A program made the translations under genes and the position numbers. From CAZTAO01 sp964611645 (GTDB lineage Bacteria > Armatimonadota > UBA5829), in NCBI GenBank assembly GCA_964611645.1, contig CAZTAO010000066.1:1-24163 (forward strand): a stretch of 24,163 bases of DNA. The letters run 5' to 3'. The notes below the pieces were generated by a model that made no database searches, was not told the DNA's origin, and saw nothing but the letters and a program-made list of their open reading frames with translations. Below are positions 15,317-21,868 of this stretch, piece by piece. How positions within the stretch are numbered: the stretch's first letter is position 1; every line of letters starts with the position of its first letter.

Positions 15317-16179
15317 AGCGGGACCAGCTTCAGCGCGTTGCCTGAGTAGACCTTGCCCAGCACCTCTTCTGGCAGGCCCAGGGAGTTGAGGAAGTCCTGG
15401 TGGCCATTGTCGAAGCAGTCTCTTCCGAACAGGATTCTGTTCTGGAATTCCAGGATGAATTCCTTGCCGAAGTCTCGGTCCCGGCTGATGGCGTTGAGAC
15501 CAGATCCTGCCGAGATGTCACAGTATAGATTGGGATACTCTCTCAGCATGCGAATGAGCGCACCACCTGGCGCAACCTCACCAGTCGGGTAGGGATTGAC
15601 GTCAAACTGTTCATCACCTGATACATGCGCCCAGAACCCGGGCGCGTGACCGAGGAAGACAGTATCCGGGCAGGCCCTCACAGCGCGCTCGAACGCCTCG
15701 ATGCCACCGCCATACCACCAACTGGGCCTGGGATAGCTGTGGCCATCGCAGAATTCGTAGTCTATGTGGACGGTTACCGGCAGTCCCTTAGTTCCGCAAA
15801 ACCTGAACATCCGCAGGGCATCGGGGTTGTCATACATCATCCGCAGTTTCAACTCTCCGCAAGCCCGCACTCCATATATGTCTATGGCTGCGCTCAGTCG
15901 ATCTATCGCGTCGGGTTTCCTCGGATCGGGGGCATAACTGAGCACAAACCGCTCGGGAGCCCTTTCGACGTACGACACAGCCTCATTCAAAGGCGCGGGC
16001 GCATCGGGTGGAGCCGTGGGGGACATGCACGGATAGTAGCCGACAGGATCGTACTCGTCCACCGGGCAGACCCAGGCGTGCAGCCAGGTAACGTCGATGT
16101 TGAACTGGTCCATATTGGCGATGAACTTGGCGAGATTGTGGCCGTGCCAGTTGGCATGGTTATGAGCATCGATTATCAC
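15313..16179 (-). CDS. Amidohydrolase-family TIM-barrel metal-dependent hydrolase
   Basis: First gene of the operon; 288 residues from GTG 16179. The N-terminal DAHNHANWHG carries the HxH metal motif of the Amidohydro_2 superfamily. Further ligands are probably His in VTVHIDYEF and LGHAPGFWAH, and Asp in FGRDCFDN near the C-terminus. The relatives are decarboxylases and lactone or amide hydrolases of the ACMSD type, so the reaction is open. GTG 16179 is preferred because GGGAGG lies 5 bases upstream. A TTG six codons earlier, at 16197, would put that ribosome-binding site inside the gene. A TTGACA on the minus strand (16279-16274) lies upstream without a clear -10 box. Confidence 0.82.
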   Translation of the reverse strand: MIIDAHNHANWHGHNLAKFIANMDQFNIDVTWLHAWVCPVDEYDPVGYYPCMSPTAPPDAPAPLNEAVSYVERAPERFVLSYAPDPRKPDAIDRLSAAIDIYGVRACGELKLRMMYDNPDALRMFRFCGTKGLPVTVHIDYEFCDGHSYPRPSWWYGGGIEAFERAVRACPDTVFLGHAPGFWAHVSGDEQFDVNPYPTGEVAPGGALIRMLREYPNLYCDISAGSGLNAISRDRDFGKEFILEFQNRILFGRDCFDNGHQDFLNSLGLPEEVLGKVYSGNALKLVPL

Positions 16180-16387
16180 GGGAACCTCCCAATTCAAAGG
16201 CGTCGTACTTACCTAGCTAGTTTCTCTCTCGACGGTCAGTTTTCCTCTTTGCAGCCTCGCCTGGAAAAGATTCTGTCAACAACGAAAACCATGAATGTTG
16301 TGTTCGGTACACTGGGGAAGTAAAGCTGGGAACAAGCGTTGCCGCTAACGGACGCACGGGCTTAACACCCACAGGAGGTCCATGTTC

Positions 16388-16726
16388 ATGCCACCGCAAG
16401 TAGGTGGTCTGGCCAGGGCAAAGGCTTACGAGCAGCAGGTGAAGGCTCTCGGTCAGACGCCTACTGCTATAGTCAACGCAATCACGGCTCTTGCAGACAA
16501 ACAAATCAAGGTTGTGCCGGAGATACTGGTTGCAGGCGGCGGTGGTTCTTTGGACGGCCTCGCAGGCACCTTGATGGGCTGGCTGCACAAAGGCGGCCTC
16601 GGCGGCATCATGCAGCCTCCGACGCCGGAAGCGCCAACGCAACCTGCGCCGCCGGCTGTCGTCGCGCCGGGTGAGATATCCTATCCTAAGCCTCCCGAGA
16701 ATCCGGAGGAGAGCATGCCTGCATAG
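16388..16726 (+). CDS. Small protein resembling a flotillin/SPFH C-terminal segment
   Basis: 112 residues from ATG 16388, with AGGAGGT (16373-16379) 8 bases upstream. An ATG at 16382 is in frame but only 2 bases from that site. Residues about 8-55 (AKAYEQQVKALGQTPTAIVN, then IKVVPEILVAGGGGSLDGLA) look like the region that follows the SPFH/band-7 domain in flotillin-type proteins, including the VPEILV-GGG-SLDGL motif. The remainder is Pro/Ala-rich. The band-7 domain and membrane anchor are missing, so this is either an orphan tail that has become a gene of its own or a remnant. The upstream 208 bp separate it from the divergent amidohydrolase operon. Confidence 0.6.
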   Translation: MPPQVGGLARAKAYEQQVKALGQTPTAIVNAITALADKQIKVVPEILVAGGGGSLDGLAGTLMGWLHKGGLGGIMQPPTPEAPTQPAPPAVVAPGEISYPKPPENPEESMPA

Positions 16727-16740
16727 CCAGTGAGTTTGTC

Positions 16741-16774
16741 TTTCGGGGTTTTCGCCGTTGTCCAAATCCCGAAA
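16741..16774. terminator. Weak hairpin between convergent small genes
   Basis: TTTCGGG (16741-16747) can pair with CCCGAAA (16768-16774) around a 20-base loop. It sits between the flotillin-tail gene and the MTH938-like gene, which converge, but no T-run follows on either strand. A terminator role is only suggested by position. Confidence 0.3.
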
Positions 16775-16791
16775 AACCTTGCGGACCTTGC

Positions 16792-17184
16792 TTAGCAGGT
16801 GCCGTGGGCGAGCAGGGCGACTTTCTCGTGCTCGTGGTAAAGCTTGTTATACTTGCGAACAGCGGCCGGGGTGTCAAGAACGATCACTTTCTTGATGCCC
16901 TGGCTTTCTATCCAATCGATCAGCTTTTTGGGCGCTTCCACTGCTGAGTTGACGCCTATACCCAGGATCAAGACCCGCACATCCTCGTGGAAGACGCCGG
17001 TGATCATATCTTCGGTCAACAGGTGGCCCTTGCGTTCCTTCCAGCGGGACACTCTCTTCCCGACAATGCGAATGTCTTTTCCGGCCCCCGCTCTGCCTTC
17101 TTCGTACTGTGAATGCTCTTCCCCTCGGATTATGTACTTACCCCAGGAGAAGTGCTCAATTGGTCCTTTGGGGTCATCAACCAT
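16792..17184 (-). CDS. MTH938-like (DUF498/NDUFAF3-type) domain protein
   Basis: 130 residues in one MTH938-like domain: PIEHFSWGKYIIRGEEHSQY at the start, RVSRWKERKGHLLTEDMI in the middle, VLILGIGVNSAVEAPKKL, then a C-terminal AVRKYNKLYHEHEKVALLAH. The family includes the human complex I assembly factor NDUFAF3 and AAMDC. No enzymatic activity is established, and the bacterial role is unknown. ATG 17184 is preferred because GGAGG (17197-17193) lies 8 bases upstream; an ATG six codons earlier has no such site. It is the last gene of ordinary chromosomal type before the tRNA remnant and the accessory region. Confidence 0.85.
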   Translation of the reverse strand: MVDDPKGPIEHFSWGKYIIRGEEHSQYEEGRAGAGKDIRIVGKRVSRWKERKGHLLTEDMITGVFHEDVRVLILGIGVNSAVEAPKKLIDWIESQGIKKVIVLDTPAAVRKYNKLYHEHEKVALLAHGTC

Positions 17185-17348
17185 GTCGTTAACCTCCGTC
17201 ATGAGTGGCTTACATGGATTCTACCCAGATTCGGCCAGGCAACGTAACGGGGATGGGCAGGGGCGAACAGACTCGAAGGTGGAGTGACCTCTATGGGCTT
17301 GCTGAGAGCTTTGGGCTGATCGGATATTGCGCGCAGGATCTGGGGCAA

Positions 17349-17371
17349 TGGCGGAGCGGGTGGGATTCGAA
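17349..17371 (-). other. tRNA 3'-end remnant, putative attachment site
   Basis: Read on the minus strand, this 23-base segment is the T-loop, the 3' half of the T-stem, the 3' acceptor strand, discriminator G and CCA of a tRNA (TTCGAATCCCACC, then CGCTCCGCCA). Upstream of the T-loop the match breaks down: the T-stem would hold two mismatches (GGGAG against CCCAC), no matching GGAGCGG acceptor strand occurs, and no anticodon arm is found. It is therefore a fragment, as is left at the far end of an element integrated into a tRNA gene. Accessory genes lie to the right, ordinary genes to the left. Discriminator G would fit tRNA-Ser. Confidence 0.65.
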
Positions 17372-17472
17372 CTCCCGCGCCCGGAGTACAGGCTCAAGCA
17401 TTTTGATGCTACATTCACGCCTTAACAGCCTCAATTATCGGGTTAGCTGCATCGACCTATTTGGCAAAGTTT

Positions 17473-17512
17473 TGTGGAATCTTGTGGAATTAATGTGGAA
17501 TCCATGTGGAAT
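17473..17512 (+). repeat. Four 8-bp direct repeats in helical phase
   Basis: TGTGGAAT occurs at 17473, 17483, 17494 and 17505, so starts are 10, 11 and 11 bp apart, all on one face of the helix. They lie about 100 bp from the tRNA remnant and 140 bp before an excisionase-like gene. They may be arm-type integrase sites or excisionase binding sites. The rest of the stretch between 17185 and 17653 shows no gene I can support. Confidence 0.7.
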
Positions 17513-17653
17513 CGTTGGAGCCCTGCGGCTTGGTCCCTACCCTACCCTGCTGCAGGTTACAGCGCTGAAACGGAACTCCGTGAAGACATGACTACAATCA
17601 GGTAGAAGGCTAACATTTCCGGGCCTACCAATCGCGGAGGTTGTCTATACCAA

Positions 17654-18058
17654 ATGTCTCAATATCACAAGACCAAGGTCACCCCGACCACACGGAACAG
17701 GATGCGTAAACTTGAGGAAGCAGGTGCAGCAACCGGAACCAAGTACTTCACCGTTGCGGAAGCTGCTCGTATCCTGGGGGTGTCCAGGTCAACACTAACC
17801 AGGGCCATAGATCGCGGAGATATCCCTACAGAGAGGATCGGTGCTTGGAAACGCATACCGGCTACGGCTATGCCGGACCTTGAAGCTCAGGAAGTTGATA
17901 GAGAGCTTGAAGCGAAGAAGTCCTACTACAGCATAATCCTCCTGCAACGGGAAGCTCTTAGAAAGGAGATACTACACATCGAGTCAGACCTGGCTGTAAT
18001 CCCTGGCACTAGATGGACGCAGGTGAATGGTCAGAGCCAACTGATGTTTGCTGGGTAG
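17654..18058 (+). CDS. Excisionase-like helix-turn-helix protein
   Basis: 134 residues. After a basic N-terminus, residues about 31-70 (KYFTVAEAARILGVSRSTLT, then RAIDRGDIPTERIGAWKRIP) form a classical MerR/excisionase helix-turn-helix with its wing. The C-terminal third (about 80-115) is helical and charged, perhaps a coiled coil. GGAGG (17636-17640) lies 13 bases before ATG 17654, rather far. It stands directly after the tRNA remnant and the phased repeats and ends in a strong terminator, so it is a single-gene unit. It is likely the recombination directionality factor or a regulator of the integrated element. No integrase is in the window. Confidence 0.72.
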   Translation: MSQYHKTKVTPTTRNRMRKLEEAGAATGTKYFTVAEAARILGVSRSTLTRAIDRGDIPTERIGAWKRIPATAMPDLEAQEVDRELEAKKSYYSIILLQREALRKEILHIESDLAVIPGTRWTQVNGQSQLMFAG

Positions 18059-18092
18059 TATAGCCAGCCTATAGTTGGAATACCATTCATCC

Positions 18093-18130
18093 GGGAGGGT
18101 TTGCTGAGAAGCAGGCTCTCCCTTTCTTTT
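18093..18130 (+). terminator. Intrinsic terminator after the excisionase-like gene
   Basis: GGGAGGGTTTGCT pairs along 13 positions (with G-U wobbles) with AGCAGGCTCTCCC around a GAGA tetraloop (18093-18122). TTTCTTTT follows directly (18123-18130). It is a good Rho-independent terminator, 35 bp after the stop codon. Confidence 0.85.
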
Positions 18131-18250
18131 GGGCGACTACGTAAGAAGCACGAAGTTGCCTGCTCCCCCACCCCTACCAAACTTACTACTTGAGTAGTCT
18201 GACTGCTGATCGCCGTCTTTCTGGTGGGTACGAGAGTTTCGGGAATGTAT

Positions 18251-19156
18251 TCATAGGTGCAAGCGTGCCCTAGCAGCTTCCACGAGTTGACCTGCGGTGG
18301 TATCCATGACTTGCTGCTGCTCTCGTCTCCACCGGTTAAAGATGTAGTCCGGGACTAGAGGGCCTCTTCTCCGCCCGTCGTAAATCTCATTCTGCAAGTC
18401 TCTTGATTCGCGTTCCAATTCGGATGTGAGTTGACTGGAGGATAGCGCATTTTCCCAAACGCGGATTAGCTCGTCCTTGACGTGCTCCTGACTACTCGAG
18501 GCCTCGAAGTTCTCCTTAGCTTGCCGAATGACTATGAGGAGAATCGGTAGCATAGGTGACACGATTCTGGTGATCATTGTACGCACAAGTACATCACCAA
18601 AGAAGGCCGCAATAGTGGTGAGTGTAACTGAGACGATACCAGCAACAAGCGCAGCCCAGGCATAGCGTCGACGCTGCTCTGAGTCCCAACTGAGGTTCGC
18701 CCTCTGGCATACTAGACGGCCTAGTTCGATGGGAAGCCCGTCAGCAGCTGAGGGGTACCAATCAGTGAGCGGGCCGTCTGTGGACTTGCGTGCGCGGTCG
18801 TAGGCTCTCTGCCATCGCACGACAGTCTCATCACTTGGCCTCTTCTGGTCTTTGCGGGTACTCCAAGGCAACTGGAGAACGTGACAGTCGAACTCTTCTT
18901 GAATGTTCGCTGCTGTAACTTTCATGCGCTTCAGGGATTCAGCTAGTGCTAAGTCAAGGACTGCTGCAGAAAGACTACAGAGGATGGATGCGTCGGTCAG
19001 GAGGGGAAACACACCTGCAAGCAGCGACATGACTACCACAAGCGGGACTATCAGGAGCAACTGTATGCCCTGGAATTTCTTTGCTCGCGCGTAAATCTGT
19101 CGTTGTGCAGCCAATCGCTGAAGAGAGATCGGCTCGTTCTGACGCTCCGATATCAT
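18251..19156 (-). CDS. S-4TM family putative pore-forming CBASS effector
   Basis: 301 residues with four predicted membrane segments in two pairs: about 31-50, 53-72, 165-187 and 195-211. The N-terminus (RQNEPISLQRLAAQRQIYAR) and the motif EEFDCHVLQLPW (88-98), followed by DWYP, are hallmarks of the S-4TM family found as effectors beside SMODS nucleotidyltransferases. After phage infection the partner's cyclic nucleotide is thought to trigger membrane permeabilisation and cell death. ATG 19156 has GGAG about 9 bases upstream. The gene starts 25 bp after the CD-NTase stop, as the second gene of a two-gene unit. No Cap2/Cap3 or HORMA genes are present, so this is a type I CBASS. Confidence 0.85.
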   Translation of the reverse strand: MISERQNEPISLQRLAAQRQIYARAKKFQGIQLLLIVPLVVVMSLLAGVFPLLTDASILCSLSAAVLDLALAESLKRMKVTAANIQEEFDCHVLQLPWSTRKDQKRPSDETVVRWQRAYDRARKSTDGPLTDWYPSAADGLPIELGRLVCQRANLSWDSEQRRRYAWAALVAGIVSVTLTTIAAFFGDVLVRTMITRIVSPMLPILLIVIRQAKENFEASSSQEHVKDELIRVWENALSSSQLTSELERESRDLQNEIYDGRRRGPLVPDYIFNRWRREQQQVMDTTAGQLVEAARARLHL

Positions 19157-19181
19157 GGACAGTTGCTCCAGTTCTACGCGG

Positions 19182-20186
19182 CTATCCGTACGCCGGGAAT
19201 TGGGGGCCGAAGACCTGCCCCCACTTCCTTATTGATTCCTGTTGGTCCTGCTTTGTCTCGGCTATTCTAGCCTCGAGGGCGACGACCCGGTCCTGCAGCG
19301 CCTTCAGGCTGATCTTCTCTCGGTCGGTAACAGAGAGAGCATTGATGTCACCCTGTATGCCTTTGAGATCAATAATGGGACCGGTCACAGAAGTCGATAT
19401 GTGGTCAAGGAGGCCGGGAATGTCTACATCTACCCACTTGGAGGCGGTCGAGTAAATACGGTCTAGGTAGTATCTCAAGAGCAGCGTCTCGAATAGGTAT
19501 GATGACATAGCAGGTGCGGTGCGTCGTCTGTTCCAGAACTTCATTACCCGAATTGCTTTTAGCATGTTGCCCGAATGAGTTCGGTTGAGAGTGCCAACGA
19601 CGTCTCGATCTTTTCGAGGGTCTGTCTTCTTCCAGTTGCCGTAGCCGTCAGGAATGAGGTAAAACTCCCTCCCGTCTGCCTCTGGTGTCGTGAAGAAGCA
19701 GGGCACGATGTCGAAGCACCACGTGTAGCTGGTTAGATTCAGAGTGGCAGCCTCAAGCGTACGCTTCATCTCCGCTTGCCTATACTGGGGGACATCGCTA
19801 AGGGCAGAAACGAACTTGTTTATTACCATCCGGGAATTGAGGATGTGAGTGCCCGCGTTGCAGTATCGCTGAAGTGGCGTAGGTGTGTCGGGCACCACGA
19901 TCTGGATCGGATCGGAGTAGGAAGTGTACTTCGCACCTTGAGCGTGAATGCCTATCATCAGGTCAATGTCATCCAACTCCCTGATCTTCGTGCCACGTGC
20001 GAAAGACCCAAAAGCAATGTCTTTTTCAGTATAGAGCGAGGGGAAATCTTCGACCCTGGTTGCAAGCGCGTGTATTTGCTCGATAAGCCAATCACGACTG
20101 GCGCGCGCTTTCTTTGTCTCCGTTGGATCGAGGTCAACCTTGTCGTCTAGAAACTCATCGAACGCCTGAATAACAGTAGTAGCCAT
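19182..20186 (-). CDS. cdnA: CD-NTase (SMODS-type cyclic oligonucleotide synthase) of CBASS
   Basis: 334 residues. It has the polymerase-beta-type nucleotidyltransferase core: GSFARGT (60-66), catalytic D73 and D75 in LDDIDLMIGI, and the third Asp D159 in CFDIVPCF. The rest is the helical OAS-like half with SGNMLKAIRVMKFWN (205-219). The C-terminus, KWGQVFGPQFPAYG, is typical of SMODS proteins. These enzymes make cyclic di- or trinucleotides after phage sensing and activate the neighbouring effector, here an S-4TM protein. AGGGGA lies about 8 bases before ATG 20186. The clade, and hence the product, cannot be fixed by eye. The gene symbol is generic. Confidence 0.9.
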   Translation of the reverse strand: MATTVIQAFDEFLDDKVDLDPTETKKARASRDWLIEQIHALATRVEDFPSLYTEKDIAFGSFARGTKIRELDDIDLMIGIHAQGAKYTSYSDPIQIVVPDTPTPLQRYCNAGTHILNSRMVINKFVSALSDVPQYRQAEMKRTLEAATLNLTSYTWCFDIVPCFFTTPEADGREFYLIPDGYGNWKKTDPRKDRDVVGTLNRTHSGNMLKAIRVMKFWNRRRTAPAMSSYLFETLLLRYYLDRIYSTASKWVDVDIPGLLDHISTSVTGPIIDLKGIQGDINALSVTDREKISLKALQDRVVALEARIAETKQDQQESIRKWGQVFGPQFPAYG

Positions 20187-20236
20187 TGAGTTCTTCCCCT
20201 ATGCTGGCTAGGTCCGTCAACCACTCATTTCGGTGT

Positions 20237-20283
20237 CATGCGCATGAATCTAAGCATGAAGCGGTCATAAAGAGTTTATGACC
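20237..20283. promoter_or_regulatory. Palindromes upstream of the CBASS operon
   Basis: Two symmetric sites lie 50-100 bp before the CD-NTase start. One is CATGCGCATG (20237-20246), a perfect 10-bp palindrome. The other is GGTCATAAA-GAG-TTTATGACC (20263-20283), a 9-bp inverted repeat. They are candidate operators for control of the defence genes. The second is followed by TTTT on the plus strand, but no gene ends there, so a terminator is less likely. The remainder of 20187-20398 shows nothing further. Confidence 0.4.
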
Positions 20284-20398
20284 TTTTCCGTTCTATGTCA
20301 AGGATTCTTCGCCCAGGTGTTGGATTGCCGTGAAGCCCCAGAGGTAAGCAAACTACAGGCAACGAGGATCGTCGCCCGCGAGTTATGACGTAACCTCC

Positions 20399-20474
20399 CT
20401 ACAGAGCGCCGGTCGTTGCAGTAGGCTTTACATCAACCTCTGGCGCTGGTGAATCTTGCTGCTCAACCCGGGTC
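20399..20474 (-). pseudogene. Degenerate 3' copy of the small gene at 20972-21121
   Basis: On the minus strand this encodes WTRVEQQDSPAPEV, then DVKPTATTGAL and a stop. These 25 residues are identical to the C-terminus of the small gene 570 bp further on. All ten or so base differences between the copies are synonymous. Upstream of the Trp the similarity continues only with gaps and a frame change (GTGTGAAACATC against GTGGACATC), so this copy seems broken. An in-frame ATG at 20548 could still give a 49-residue product, but it has no ribosome-binding site. Confidence 0.5.
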
Positions 20475-20596
20475 CAACATTCCGATGTTTCACACACTGG
20501 GACGCGTGATTTCCGCCACAGTATGCAGATCAGAGTTTCTACAACCATTGCGCACTGTAGGGATGAGCTTGTTCTGATAGAACAGGCTAGCGAATG

Positions 20597-20605
20597 TGCT
20601 ATACT
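20597..20605 (+). promoter_or_regulatory. Extended -10 promoter candidate of the winged-helix gene
   Basis: TGCTATACT is an extended -10 box (TGnTATAMT type) with no good -35. The predicted start lies near 20612, about 40 bases before the preferred start codon. The string TATACTGTGGC (20600-20610) recurs at 21446-21456. Confidence 0.4.
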
Positions 20606-20651
20606 GTGGCTGATGCGGAAGTTGGAAAACGATATCCGCATGGGGGTTACT

Positions 20652-20975
20652 ATGATCAGTAAGGAATCTGGCGAGGCGAAGGTCAGCGACAAAGAGATGA
20701 AGGTGGCTATACTCGGAGTAGTAACAGAATTCACCTCGAAGACGCCGGCTTTTCTCAGTGTGGACGTGGTTCTGAAAGAGGTCGACAAACGCTTGAATCT
20801 GAAGTCGGAAGATGATCAGAAAGCTTTGCTGGACGTGTTCTACGATCTGTTTCGCGAAGGGCACCTTTCGTGGGGCTGGAGTCTGAGCCAGCCACATCCT
20901 CCGTATTTCCATCTCACCAAGAGCGGAATGGAACTCGCAAAGGTTATTGCAACGTGGATAGAGCCGAAGCACTAA
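20652..20975 (+). CDS. Small winged-helix-like protein of unknown role
   Basis: 107 residues from ATG 20652, preceded by GGGGG 5 bases upstream; in-frame ATGs at 20640 and 20613 are alternatives. The sequence has an N-terminal helical part (EMKVAILGVVTEF), a second helical region (DVVLKEVDKRLNLKSEDDQK), and a C-terminal wing-like segment, REGHLSWGWSLSQPHPPYFH followed by LTKSG. The last part resembles winged-helix proteins that end in a HLTxxG-type strand. I do not recognise the family. It is flanked on both sides by copies of one small minus-strand gene and lies between CBASS and the nuclease cluster, so it may be a regulator of the defence island. Confidence 0.55.
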   Translation: MISKESGEAKVSDKEMKVAILGVVTEFTSKTPAFLSVDVVLKEVDKRLNLKSEDDQKALLDVFYDLFREGHLSWGWSLSQPHPPYFHLTKSGMELAKVIATWIEPKH

Positions 20976-21121
20976 AGTGCACCAGTCGTTGCAGTAGGCT
21001 TTACATCAACCTCCGGTGCTGGCGAGTCTTGCTGCTCTACCCTGGTCCAGCCTTCCTGTATGAAGATGTCCACGCTTCCGGTCCAGCGGTCGATCCTCAC
21101 CAGGACGAACTGAGCCTGCAT
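20972..21121 (-). CDS. Small conserved-looking protein (49 aa), intact copy of a duplicated gene
   Basis: Begins MQAQFVLVRIDRWTGSVDIF, then IQEGW and the tail TRVEQQDSPAPEV, DVKPTATTGAL. The first half alternates hydrophobic and charged residues like two beta strands; the tail is Pro/Thr-rich and probably disordered. ATG 21121 has AGG of an ACCTC/GAGGT site 9 bases upstream. An in-frame ATG at 21187 would give 71 residues. The tail is repeated at 20399-20474 with only synonymous changes, which shows past selection on the protein. The gene overlaps the last 4 bases of the winged-helix gene tail-to-tail. No function can be named. Confidence 0.4.
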   Translation of the reverse strand: MQAQFVLVRIDRWTGSVDIFIQEGWTRVEQQDSPAPEVDVKPTATTGAL

Positions 21122-21187
21122 GTAGCGAGAACCTCGTGCCGAGTGTTTCTGCGCATTCCCGGTTGGCTTCGGCTCGGTTCTCGGCAT

Positions 21188-21586
21188 ACGGTGAGGGCTG
21201 ATAATTGACGCTGATCCCAACATTCTGGACTCGGGAGAAGACCGGAGTCCATTTTTGCGGAGGGTCTGTTTCCTCCACAAACAACTAGGAAGTAGGTGCT
21301 CTATCTGCAAGAGCCTCGGACGTTCGGTTTCCCGGGGCTTTTCGGCGTGTGGCGCTCTTCACCATTGGCTGCGACCGGAGCAAGGTTTCTTCATAGTTCG
21401 AAGACTCCTCATCCGGCAGCGACACTATTTGTCACAATGCTTGGGTATACTGTGGCAAGTGGGACGAAAGTGCCGCGGAGAGAGACGCACCGGTTCATCG
21501 ACAAAGGCCAGGGCGTGCTAAGTCTGACGGCAGAGAAGAATGAACGGCTCAAATGAGCACAAGTGTATTGATCGGGAGGCCTAGCT
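21188..21586. other. 400-bp stretch without a confident gene
   Basis: No recognised gene. A plus-strand frame runs to a TGA at 21554-21556, 30 bp before the SLOG-like gene. Its last 39 codons, from ATG 21437, would encode a basic peptide (MLGYTVASGTKVPRRETHRF), but there is no ribosome-binding site or familiar motif. TATACTGTGGC at 21446-21456 repeats the -10 region found at 20600-20610, so this may instead be the promoter region for the cluster that starts at 21587. Confidence 0.4.
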
Positions 21587-21868
21587 ATGGGCGCGATCTT
21601 CTTGTCGGCTAGCGTGCCCGTCGTCGGCAGAGGAAGTTGTTACGCGAGTGCGAACCCTTTCTTGATTGAGTGCGCGGTGCGAGAACTCGTAACTGTGGTA
21701 ATTGGGGACCGGCCGATCGTTCTTCGTGAGGATCCGATGATCTCATCGATGGTTCAGAGAACATGCCGGGAGATGGACGTGGTATACCAAGAATCCGTGA
21801 TCCTGTATCAGAGCAGGTTCTTCGATGATTGCATTCCCATCGATTATGAGCATTACAAATGTCTATAG
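21587..21868 (+). CDS. Short SLOG-like (TRPM-type prokaryotic SLOG) protein
   Basis: 93 residues from ATG 21587, with GGGAGG 7 bases upstream. The N-terminus AIFLSASVPVVGRG, the stretch FLIECAVRELVTVVIGDRPI and the motif VILYQSRFFDD match the first half of prokaryotic SLOG domains, nucleotide- or NAD-derived-ligand sensors common in defence systems. Two oddities: the glycine loop (GGHP in relatives I recall) reads REDP (about 48-51), and the second half of the Rossmann-like domain is absent. The stop overlaps the next gene by 10 bp (ATGTCTATAG), so translation appears coupled. It may be a shortened, ligand-free sensor or a decaying gene kept for coupling. Confidence 0.6.
   Translation: MGAIFLSASVPVVGRGSCYASANPFLIECAVRELVTVVIGDRPIVLREDPMISSMVQRTCREMDVVYQESVILYQSRFFDDCIPIDYEHYKCL

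Noticed and set aside
16274..16279. Promoter of the amidohydrolase operon from a perfect TTGACA on the minus strand
   Set aside because: No acceptable -10 box lies 15-19 bp downstream.
17349..17440. A complete tRNA gene on the minus strand
   Set aside because: Only the T-loop to CCA part fits; the T-stem has mismatches and no D-arm, anticodon arm or 5' acceptor strand can be built.
17473..17512. CRISPR-like array in the four TGTGGAAT repeats
   Set aside because: Units are 8 bp with 2-3 bp gaps; there are no spacers and no cas genes.
20399..21048. Integron cassette with attC sites at the two 76-bp repeats
   Set aside because: The repeats lack the RYYYAAC/GTTRRRY ends and imperfect palindrome of attC, and their differences are all synonymous in one reading frame.
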